Shown here: in pieces, positions 1 through 5,483 of the stretch | Layout of the letters: every line of letters begins with the position of its first letter | Numbering within the stretch: the stretch's first letter is position 1 | Assembly (NCBI GenBank): GCA_009784335.1 | Contig: WRBX01000008.1 | Coordinates: forward strand, 1-12,556 | From: Oscillospiraceae bacterium | GTDB lineage: Bacteria; Bacillota_A; Clostridia; Monoglobales; WRBX01 | Length of the DNA: 12,556 nt | Direction of reading: 5' to 3' | Notes under the pieces: model-generated | Seen by the model: the letters and a program-made list of their open reading frames with translations, nothing else | Told to the model about the DNA's origin: nothing | Database searches by the model: none | Made by a program: the position numbers and the translations under genes

Positions 1-699
1 ATTGAGGATAATAAAAAAGATGCTATAGAGACGATGCAGCAATACACCAAGGAGATTGAGAATATAGAGGTGGTGCGGCTGCCGACGCGATATCCGCAGG
101 GCAGCGAAAAGCAGCTGATTTATAGCATTTTGGGCGTGGAGGTGGCGGCGGGGCAGCTGCCGGCAGATGTGGGCTGCTTGGTGCATAATGTTGATTCGTG
201 CGTGGCGGTTGCAGAAGCGATGGAGGATGGCTCGCCTCTTACTCATCGGATTGTGACGGTGAGCGGCTCGTGCTTTGCGCAGGCGCAGAATTACAGAGTG
301 CCGATTGGTACGACGATTTCGCATATCGTTGAATTTCATGGAGGTTTTAGGCAGCAACCTAAACGCGTGCTGCTTGGCGGGCCGATGATGGGCATGGCGC
401 AGGTGAACCTTGATGTGCCTATTATTAAGGGAACGGGCGCGCTTTTAGCGCTTTCAAATAAAGATACGAATGTTCATAGGGAAACAAATTGCCTTCGGTG
501 CGGGCGGTGCGTGAGCGGGTGCCCTGTGCGATTGCGGCCAATCAATCTCGCTCATTTGGCGCAAAAAAGTGATGCTGATGGCCTCCGCGCCGAAAATATC
601 GTGGATTGCATTGAGTGCGGCGTGTGCACATATCACTGCCCGGCGAAGATACATTTGTTGCAGTGGATAAGGTCTGGCAAAAGCCAGATTAGTGACTAG
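1..699 (+). CDS. rnfC: Electron transport complex subunit RnfC, C-terminal part (5' truncated by window edge)
   Basis: The frame is open from the first base, so the visible 232 residues are the C-terminal half of a protein normally about 440 residues long. RnfC is the peripheral subunit of the Rnf complex, which passes electrons between ferredoxin and NAD+ and couples this to Na+ or H+ transport across the cytoplasmic membrane. Two ferredoxin-type 4Fe-4S motifs are visible: Cys164, 167, 170, 174 (CLRCGRCVSGCP) and Cys203, 206, 209, 213 (CIECGVCTYHCP), counting from the first window codon. Before them lies the SLBB-like region with GGPMMG at about residues 126-131. The NADH/FMN-binding part lies outside the window. 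rnfD follows 26 nt downstream, so the genes are co-transcribed. A small hairpin (TCTGGC-AAAA-GCCAGA, 673-688) and a short repeat lie in the last codons. Confidence 0.95.
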   Translation: MEDNKKDAIETMQQYTKEIENIEVVRLPTRYPQGSEKQLIYSILGVEVAAGQLPADVGCLVHNVDSCVAVAEAMEDGSPLTHRIVTVSGSCFAQAQNYRVPIGTTISHIVEFHGGFRQQPKRVLLGGPMMGMAQVNLDVPIIKGTGALLALSNKDTNVHRETNCLRCGRCVSGCPVRLRPINLAHLAQKSDADGLRAENIVDCIECGVCTYHCPAKIHLLQWIRSGKSQISD

Positions 700-712
700 C
701 CACTAACCACTA
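689..712. repeat. Short-motif repeat covering the rnfC stop codon
   Basis: The sequence is built from degenerate copies of TAGTGACTAG / CCACTA. It contains the inverted pair TTAGTG (689-694) and CACTAA (701-706). The rnfC stop TAG (697-699) and the two codons before it (Ser-Asp) lie inside it. The same motif family recurs in the rnfG-potD gap, where rnfG also ends in Ser-Asp-stop. Seen directly in the sequence; its function is unknown. Confidence 0.6.
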
Positions 713-725
713 TAAAGGATTTTTA

Positions 726-1682
726 ATGAACAAGTTGACAGTAGGGCAACATCCTCACATTAGGAGCAATCAGAATACCAAAGACATCATGCTCGATGTT
801 ATTATTGCGCTGTTGCCGTGCATTATCGCGGGGCTGCTGATTTTTGGCTATCGCTCGGTGGTTATTTTAGCGATAGCAGTGATTTCCGCGGTGTTTTTTG
901 AGTGGATTGCCTGCAAAATATTCAAAATGAAATCTAGCATTTGGGATTTATCGGCGGTGGTATCAGGCATTATTCTCACGATGAACCTGCCTGCATCGGT
1001 GCCGCTTTGGATTCCGATTGTCGGAAGTCTATTTATGATTGTCATTATAAAAATGTGTTTTGGCGGCCTCGGGCGCAATTTTATCAACCCGGCCGCCGGT
1101 GCGCGAGTTTTCTTGGTTGCCAGTTTTCCTGTTATTATGACGCATTTTGTCGCCCCCGGCGCACGCCTTGGGCTATGGAGCGTGGATGCTGTTTCATCCG
1201 CCACTCCGCTTGGCATAGCCGCCATGGGCGAGAACCTTGATTTGTTGCCATCATATTTATCGCTCTACTTTGGCAATATCGGCGGCTGCATCGGCGAAAC
1301 ATCGGCGCTTGCAATTTTAATCGGGTTTGTGTATCTTATGTGGAGGAGAGTTATTAGCTGGGAAGTGCCTGCGATTTATGTTGGCACGGTGGCGATTTTA
1401 GCGTTGATTTTTGGCAGGGATCCTCTTTTTCATGTGCTATCCGGTGGCTTGCTATTTGGCGCGGTTTTTATGGCAACTGATTACACCACCTCGCCGCTTT
1501 CGAAAATCGGCCGCATAATATTTGCCTTTGGGTTGGGACTGATGACAATCGCCATTCGCTTGTGGGGCGGCTATCCCGAGGGAGTGTGCCTTTCGATAAT
1601 ACTGATGAATGTGGTTGTTCCATATTTGGATAAGATTAAGCCGAAGCGATTTGGGGCAAAAACCTTAATGAATAATGAATGA
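726..1682 (+). CDS. rnfD: Electron transport complex subunit RnfD
   Basis: RnfD is an integral membrane subunit of the Rnf complex that carries a covalently bound FMN. The 318-residue length is normal for the family. It has about nine to ten hydrophobic segments (for example residues 25-65, 75-110, 200-235 and 255-300). The FMN attachment site is recognisable as DAVSSATPLG, with Thr160 the predicted flavinylated residue (family consensus SGAT). The conserved GGLGRNFINPA (113-123) and a MATDYTTSPLSKIGR-type motif near residue 250 also fit the NqrB/RnfD family. The ATG is preceded by an AAAGGA ribosome site at 714-719, six bases upstream. The last residues (LMNNE) and the TGA stop are encoded by the left arm of an AT-rich inverted repeat, so the extreme C-terminus is probably not conserved. 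Flavinylation would need an ApbE enzyme, which is not in this window. Confidence 0.96.
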   Translation: MNKLTVGQHPHIRSNQNTKDIMLDVIIALLPCIIAGLLIFGYRSVVILAIAVISAVFFEWIACKIFKMKSSIWDLSAVVSGIILTMNLPASVPLWIPIVGSLFMIVIIKMCFGGLGRNFINPAAGARVFLVASFPVIMTHFVAPGARLGLWSVDAVSSATPLGIAAMGENLDLLPSYLSLYFGNIGGCIGETSALAILIGFVYLMWRRVISWEVPAIYVGTVAILALIFGRDPLFHVLSGGLLFGAVFMATDYTTSPLSKIGRIIFAFGLGLMTIAIRLWGGYPEGVCLSIILMNVVVPYLDKIKPKRFGAKTLMNNE

Positions 1683-1745
1683 TTAAGAATGAATGATGAA
1701 TAATATTATTCACTATTCATCATTCATTTTTCATTCTTCATTAAG
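1664..1745. repeat. Long imperfect inverted repeat of ATGAAT/ATTCAT units between rnfD and rnfG
   Basis: An outer 9-bp arm pair, CTTAATGAA (1664-1672) with TTCATTAAG (1737-1745), encloses an inner 14-bp perfect pair at 1688-1701 and 1715-1728 with a 13-nt loop. Both arms are made of repeated AATGA / TTCAT units. The rnfD stop codon (1680-1682) lies in the left arm. Five T residues follow (1746-1750), directly before the rnfG ribosome site AGGAGA (1751-1756). The transcript could form a hairpin with a short U tract that attenuates transcription, or one that hides or protects the rnfG start. This role is inferred; the repeat itself is plain. Confidence 0.75.
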
Positions 1746-1760
1746 TTTTTAGGAGAAGAA

Positions 1761-2285
1761 ATGAAAAACGAGATGATTAGAAACAGCTTAATTTTATTTA
1801 TATTGACTGCGACGGTTGCGCTGCTCTTGGGCACGGCGAATTATCTAACAAAAGATATTATCGCCGAGCTTAACGCTAAAAAAGCCGCCCAGTCGCGCGA
1901 GATGGTGCTTGGAAATTTGGAATATGATACAAAACTTGAAATAAATGAAAATTTGTGGGAGTATGAAAAAGATGGTGAAATCGTGGGCTATGCCGTTATG
2001 GTAGGCGGCGTAGGATATAGCGGAACGATTCGGCTGATGATTGGCCTGGATAAAGAATTGAGAGTGCTTGGCGTTGATATTTTGGAGCATACCGAAACTC
2101 CGGGGCTTGGCGCTAAGGCGCAGGCTGAGGTGAGCCCGCAATTTATAGGCAAGGAAAGCCCGTTCTCAGTTGTAAAGGCAAATGCTAAAAATAGTGAGAT
2201 TCAAGCAATTACCGGCGCAACTATTACTACTCGGGCGATTGTTGACATCGTAAATAGTGCGATTAATCTAGTGGCTAGTGATTAG
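1761..2285 (+). CDS. rnfG: Electron transport complex subunit RnfG
   Basis: RnfG is a single-span, FMN-carrying subunit of the Rnf complex, with its soluble flavin domain facing outward. An N-terminal membrane anchor is visible at about residues 8-28. The FMN-binding domain includes the ETPGLGAK motif (112-119) and the flavinylation motif TGATIT (151-156), in which Thr156 is the expected site of covalent FMN attachment. The 174-residue length is close to the clostridial form. An AGGAGA ribosome site lies four bases before the ATG. The final codons (Val-Ala-Ser-Asp-stop) fall inside the CTAGTGGCTAGTG repeat. In typical clostridial operons rnfE, rnfA and rnfB come next; here they do not. Confidence 0.95.
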   Translation: MKNEMIRNSLILFILTATVALLLGTANYLTKDIIAELNAKKAAQSREMVLGNLEYDTKLEINENLWEYEKDGEIVGYAVMVGGVGYSGTIRLMIGLDKELRVLGVDILEHTETPGLGAKAQAEVSPQFIGKESPFSVVKANAKNSEIQAITGATITTRAIVDIVNSAINLVASD

Positions 2286-2362
2286 TGGCTAGTGGCTAAA
2301 AAAAATCTAACCACTAGTCACTAGCCACTAGTCACTAATAAAATCACTAGTCACTAATAAAA
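2268..2362. repeat. Inverted and direct repeat cluster of CTAGTGG/CCACTAG units between rnfG and potD
   Basis: The left arm (2268-2295) and right arm (2311-2338) can pair over about 28 nt around a 15-nt A-rich loop, with only a few mismatches and G-U pairs. An 18-bp direct repeat follows: CACTAGTCACTAATAAAA at 2326-2343 and again at 2345-2362, one base apart. The left arm encodes the last residues and stop of rnfG. There is no T tract after the stem, so this is not a standard terminator. The unit is the same as at the end of rnfC (689-712). Confidence 0.75.
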
Positions 2363-2366
2363 AAAC

Positions 2367-2373
2367 AAGGAGG
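2367..2373 (+). promoter_or_regulatory. Strong ribosome binding site that fixes the TTG start of potD
   Basis: AAGGAGG lies eight bases before the TTG at 2382. The Lys-Lys plus hydrophobic signal peptide begins exactly at this TTG, and no in-frame ATG lies between the ribosome site and the signal peptide. Confidence 0.85.
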
Positions 2374-2381
2374 AAATAAAA

Positions 2382-3422
2382 TTGAAAAAAATCTTATCTA
2401 TGGCACTTGTTGCCATCATGGCGCTGGGGATTTCCGGCTGCCAAACAACATCAAAGGAGAAATTGAAAGTTTACAACTGGGGGTCGTATATCGACAAAAA
2501 GGTAATCAAGGAATTTGAGCAGGAATATGGCGTGAAAGTAGTTTATGATGAATTTGAGCAAAATGAGGATTTATACACAAAAGTGGCTAAAAGTGCGGTG
2601 AATTATGATGTGGTTGTGCCGTCGGATTATATGATTGACCGCTTAATCCAAGAAGGTTTTTTGGCGAAGTTGGATAAAACGAAGTTAAGTAGTTTTAATG
2701 AGATTGCAGATAAGTATCTATCGCCGATTTATGATAAAAACAATGATTATTCCATTCCGTATATGGTAGGCACCACCGGTATTCTTTATAATAAGAATAT
2801 GGTTAGCCGGCCGCCTACTTCTTGGGAGGATATGTGGAATCCGGAATATACAAAAAATGTATTGATGTGGAATTCTATGAGGGATACCTTGAGCGTTGGT
2901 AAGCTGCTGTTGGGATATTCGGTTAATACTGAAGATGAAGGTGAGTTGCAGGCGGTTAAGGAAAAACTGATTGAACAGCGGCCGATGGTGCAGGCATATG
3001 CCGGCGACGAGATGCAAGATAAAATGATTGCGGGAGAAGCGGCGATGGCGTTTATGTATTCCGGCGATGCAGTTTATTGCATGAGTGAAAACGAGGATTT
3101 GGATTATGTTGTGCCAAAAGAGGGTGGCAACAAATGGGTGGATGCATGGGTGATTTTGGAGAGTTCCGCGAGCAAAGATTTGGCGCATAAGTTTATTGAT
3201 TTTATGTGCCGTCCGGATATTGCGGCACGGAATATGGATTATACCGGCTACACATCGGGAATTGAAGCCGCATGGGAAGATTTTGATTTAGAAGATGAGG
3301 TTATGTTCCCACCGGCGGATGTTCTTGCCAGATGTGAGGTTTTTCTCTATTCGCCAACCGCACTTCAAAAATATATAGATACATGGACGGAAATAAAAAC
3401 GGGTTACAAAGCTATAAGATAA
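2382..3422 (+). CDS. potD: Spermidine/putrescine ABC transporter substrate-binding lipoprotein (PotD family)
   Basis: This is a periplasmic-type binding protein of the bacterial extracellular solute-binding family 8. It would capture polyamines outside the membrane and hand them to a PotABC permease. It begins with a lipoprotein signal peptide whose lipobox ISGC puts the lipidated Cys at residue 20. The mature protein opens with the PotD hallmark LKVYNWGSYIDKKVIKEFE (28-46). Other PotD-like stretches are DVVVPSDYMIDRL, IPYMVGTTGILYN and WVDAWVILESSA. The 346-residue length is standard. The TTG start is supported by AAGGAGG. The gene stands alone: no potA, potB or potC is visible, and the preceding gene is rnfG. 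It could be co-transcribed with rnf through the repeat hairpin, and it ends at the terminator at 3435-3470. The exact ligand (spermidine, putrescine or another polyamine) cannot be read from the sequence. Confidence 0.9.
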   Translation: MKKILSMALVAIMALGISGCQTTSKEKLKVYNWGSYIDKKVIKEFEQEYGVKVVYDEFEQNEDLYTKVAKSAVNYDVVVPSDYMIDRLIQEGFLAKLDKTKLSSFNEIADKYLSPIYDKNNDYSIPYMVGTTGILYNKNMVSRPPTSWEDMWNPEYTKNVLMWNSMRDTLSVGKLLLGYSVNTEDEGELQAVKEKLIEQRPMVQAYAGDEMQDKMIAGEAAMAFMYSGDAVYCMSENEDLDYVVPKEGGNKWVDAWVILESSASKDLAHKFIDFMCRPDIAARNMDYTGYTSGIEAAWEDFDLEDEVMFPPADVLARCEVFLYSPTALQKYIDTWTEIKTGYKAIR

Positions 3423-3434
3423 GGAGTTTTTTGA

Positions 3435-3470
3435 GTGGAGAGTGGAGATAATTTTCGCTCTCTGCTTTTT
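3435..3470 (+). terminator. Rho-independent terminator after potD
   Basis: GTGGAGAGTG (3435-3444) pairs with CGCTCTCTGC (3456-3465), including G-U pairs, around an 11-nt loop, and TTTTT follows (3466-3470). It faces the + strand. On the - strand no U tract follows the stem, so cysS transcription may run on into antisense of potD. Confidence 0.7.
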
Positions 3471-4884
3471 AATTGCAGATAATTTGAGTTCCTTTAGGGG
3501 TATCTTTAATCACTATTCCTTTTTCTGCTAATAAGTCACGAATTTCGTCGGATTTTGCCCAATCTTTATTTTGGCGGGCGAGGTCGCGCTCGTTGATCAG
3601 CTTTTGAATTTCATCATCTATTTGCGGACGGCCGGTGGCCGCCCCTACGGGCAGTATGCGAAGGATGCCGCAGAGTTCGTGGATTAAATCGAGGGCGGTT
3701 TGCAGGGTTTCTTTGCTTGCCTCACTTGCCATTGTGTTGATATCGCGGACTAAATCGAAGATAACGGATATGGCGGCGGCGGTGTTGAAATCGTCATCGA
3801 GGGTGGCGAGGAAGCGGGATTTGTATTCGGAAAAACGAACCCCTCCGTCATCGACTTCGTCGATGCCACCTCCCCTTAACAGGGGAGGCCTATTTGCAAT
3901 CAAAAACTCTAGAGTTTCTATGCAAGTTTTAATCCGTTCCAACCCATTTTCAGCGGATTTTAGCAAATCATATGAAAAATTTATCGGGCTACGATAGTGA
4001 GCGGATAGCATAAAGAAACGAACCACTTCGGGCTTAACTTCTTGCAGAATATCTCGAATTGTGAAAAAATTACCCTTTGATTTGCCCATTTTTTGATTAT
4101 CAATATTTATCATGCCATTATGAAGCCAGTAGCGCGCGAATTCCGCTTCATTTGCCGCCTCGCTTTGAGCGATTTCATTCTCATGGTGCGGAAAAACCAA
4201 ATCCTGCCCGCCGGCATGAATATCAATCGTGGCGCCCAAATATTTCTTTGCCATGGCGGAGCATTCGATATGCCAACCGGGGCGGCCTTTGCCCCAAGGG
4301 CTATCCCATGCTATTTCATCCTCGCTTTTCGGCTTCTTCCACAAAACAAAATCAACGGCTTGCTCTTTTTCATCGCCTACTTCTATTCGTGCGCCTATCA
4401 GCAAATCGTCCATCGGAAGATGCGAAAGCTTGCCGTATTCGGCGAATTTTTTAGTGCGGAAATAGACATTGCCATCGATATTATAGGCAAATCCTTTATC
4501 AACCAAAACCTTTATAAAATCGATAATATCATCAATCGTTTCGGTTGCTTTGGGCGCAAATGTTGCATCGCGAATTCCAAGCGCGTGTGCATCCTTATAA
4601 TATTCCTCGATATATTTCTCGCTCAATTCTTTTGGCGTTATCCCTGCTTCCGCAGCATTTATCAATATTTTATCGTCCACATCTGTAAAATTTTGCACAA
4701 ACATAACTTTATTGCCAAGATATTCTAAATATGAGCGGAGGGCATCAAAAATTATAAAAGGGCGCGCGTTGCCGATATGGAAATAATTATAAACGGTGAG
4801 GCCGCATGAATAAAAGCGGACTTCTCCCGCCTTCAATGGAATAAATTCTTCCTTTTTTCGAGTTAGTGAATTATATAATCTCAT
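3469..4884 (-). CDS. cysS: Cysteinyl-tRNA synthetase with two in-frame repeat-derived inserts
   Basis: This cytoplasmic class I aminoacyl-tRNA synthetase charges tRNA-Cys with cysteine. The HIGH motif is FHIGNARP (35-42) and the KMSKS motif is KMGKS (265-269). The zinc site ligands are Cys27, Cys208, His233/234 and Glu237. The DALR/anticodon part includes DDDFNTAAA (363-371), and the C-terminal EIQKLINERD...KSDEIRD segment is typical. Residues about 331-350 (rich in Pro, Gly and Asp) and about 411-422 (LPVGAATGRPQI) have no place in the family pattern. Both coincide with palindromic DNA elements. The first lies in the loop before DDDFNT and the second just before the C-terminal helical tail, so both are at surface-type positions and the enzyme is probably active. 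The ATG overlaps the pgsA stop (ATGA), which indicates translational coupling; a weak GAAAGG site lies just upstream. Confidence 0.95.
   Translation of the reverse strand: MRLYNSLTRKKEEFIPLKAGEVRFYSCGLTVYNYFHIGNARPFIIFDALRSYLEYLGNKVMFVQNFTDVDDKILINAAEAGITPKELSEKYIEEYYKDAHALGIRDATFAPKATETIDDIIDFIKVLVDKGFAYNIDGNVYFRTKKFAEYGKLSHLPMDDLLIGARIEVGDEKEQAVDFVLWKKPKSEDEIAWDSPWGKGRPGWHIECSAMAKKYLGATIDIHAGGQDLVFPHHENEIAQSEAANEAEFARYWLHNGMINIDNQKMGKSKGNFFTIRDILQEVKPEVVRFFMLSAHYRSPINFSYDLLKSAENGLERIKTCIETLEFLIANRPPLLRGGGIDEVDDGGVRFSEYKSRFLATLDDDFNTAAAISVIFDLVRDINTMASEASKETLQTALDLIHELCGILRILPVGAATGRPQIDDEIQKLINERDLARQNKDWAKSDEIRDLLAEKGIVIKDTPKGTQIICN
3623..3651. repeat. GC-rich palindromic repeat element inserted in cysS (second element)
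   Basis: The core CGGCC-GGT-GGCCG (3629-3641) extends outward with GG/CC pairs to an eight-base stem with one mismatch, and CCCTACGGG follows. It resembles a widespread intergenic repeat of clostridial genomes with the form GTAGGGGCGGCC...GGCCGCCCG, recalled from general knowledge and not searched. It adds about 10-12 residues (near 411-422) to CysS without breaking the frame. Its GC richness contrasts with the surrounding coding sequence. Confidence 0.65.
3838..3890. repeat. Double-hairpin palindromic repeat element inserted in cysS (first element)
   Basis: Two stem-loops sit side by side. CATCGAC-TTC-GTCGATG (3849-3865) has a 7-bp stem, and CCTCCCCT-TAAC-AGGGGAGG (3869-3888) has an 8-bp stem. 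CCCCTCC (3840-3846) at the outer edge repeats the CCTCCCC theme. It is read in frame on the - strand as about 18-20 extra residues (about 331-350, containing RPPLLRGGGIDEVDDGG). The layout of a C-rich edge, a variable small hairpin and a CCTCCCC/GGGGAGG hairpin matches a repeat type common between genes in gut clostridia, from recall and not searched. Confidence 0.75.
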
Positions 4885-5423
4885 TTTTTGCCTTTCGCCA
4901 ATGCCGCCTTAAAATTCAACATATAACCAATCCATGCAAAAACTGAAAACGCAAGAGCCGAAAAAGCAAGGGCAATTAAAGCGTTTTCATGCAGATAATC
5001 TCGGCAAGCGATTATTACAAATATGACAATAAAAAGATAGGTGCTGGAAACCTTGCCATACCAAACGGCAGGAATTACAACATCCTTGCGCTTGTTTAGC
5101 ATATATGTTCCTATGCCCATCAGTATTTCTTTAATAAGCAAGATGCCGAAAACTATCCACATAAAAGGAATTTTGGTGGCAACAACAGCAACCGCAGTAA
5201 GTTGCAATAATTTATCGGCTAGGGGATCTAAAATCATGCCGAGTTTAGTAATCAGATTAAACCTGCGCGCTATGTAGCCATCGATAATATCCGTCAGCCC
5301 GGCTAAGATAAAAATCGAGCAGGCGAGCGGGATATTGCCCAACCCCAAAAACGCCCACACAAAAAATGGGATTAGGACAATGCGGAAAATGCTTAAAATG
5401 TTCGGTAGATTTTTCATGAACAT
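4881..5423 (-). CDS. pgsA: CDP-diacylglycerol--glycerol-3-phosphate 3-phosphatidyltransferase (PgsA)
   Basis: This membrane enzyme transfers the phosphatidyl group from CDP-diacylglycerol to glycerol-3-phosphate, giving phosphatidylglycerophosphate, the committed step to phosphatidylglycerol and cardiolipin. The complete CDP-alcohol phosphotransferase signature is present: Asp45, Asp48-Gly49, Ala52-Arg53, Gly62, Asp66 and Asp70, with exact family spacing. Several transmembrane helices surround it (about 8-28, 33-45, 75-110, 118-140, 148-170). The 180-residue length is normal. Two starts are possible, Met1 at 5423 and Met3 at 5417. Met3 gives the usual MKNLPN-type N-terminus. Neither has a Shine-Dalgarno site, and a promoter abuts both (see 5424-5451), which suggests a leaderless message. 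The stop overlaps the cysS start. Its substrate would come from cdsA, found elsewhere in this window. Confidence 0.94.
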   Translation of the reverse strand: MFMKNLPNILSIFRIVLIPFFVWAFLGLGNIPLACSIFILAGLTDIIDGYIARRFNLITKLGMILDPLADKLLQLTAVAVVATKIPFMWIVFGILLIKEILMGIGTYMLNKRKDVVIPAVWYGKVSSTYLFIVIFVIIACRDYLHENALIALAFSALAFSVFAWIGYMLNFKAALAKGKK

Positions 5424-5451
5424 AGTTTATTATATTGTATAGATTTGTCAA
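5424..5451 (-). promoter_or_regulatory. Predicted pgsA promoter abutting the start codon
   Basis: A perfect -35 TTGACA (5451-5446) is followed after 16 nt by TAAACT (5429-5424), which would start transcription close to the ATG at 5417. A perfect TATAAT (5434-5429) is also present. It is only 11 nt from that -35, but it would place the start at the ATG at 5423. In either case there is essentially no room for a leader. Confidence 0.5.
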
Positions 5452-5471
5452 AAATTTCAAAAAATAGCTAT

Positions 5472-5476
5472 GGAGG
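5472..5476 (+). promoter_or_regulatory. Ribosome binding site of gpr
   Basis: GGAGG lies seven bases before the ATG at 5484. It decides the start against an upstream in-frame TTG at 5445, which has no such site and overlaps the pgsA promoter region. Confidence 0.85.
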
Positions 5477-5483
5477 CAAATTT

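Noticed and set aside
848..1225. Antisense and alternative frames inside rnfD (also 941-1240)
   Set aside because: They are shadows of a gene with a clear family match; no ribosome site and no recognisable domain.
2268..2338. Intrinsic terminator between rnfG and potD
   Set aside because: The stem is long but no T tract follows on the + strand, so standard termination is not supported.
2268..2362. CRISPR array or regular tandem array
   Set aside because: The units are short, degenerate and partly inverted, with no spacers of constant length and no cas genes nearby.
1..3422. A polyamine-sensing redox system joining Rnf and PotD
   Set aside because: Adjacency is the only evidence; nothing in either protein suggests a functional link, and the junction looks like a rearrangement.
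4093..4728. A 211-residue open frame on the + strand
   Set aside because: It lies wholly antisense to cysS, which has all its family motifs. It has no ribosome site and a composition expected from a shadow frame.
3469..5423. cysS as a pseudogene because of foreign insertions
   Set aside because: Both insertions keep the frame, and all catalytic and zinc residues are present, so the enzyme is probably functional.
5445..5483. An upstream in-frame TTG start for gpr
   Set aside because: GGAGG at 5472-5476 fits ATG 5484, whereas the TTG has no ribosome site and overlaps the pgsA promoter.
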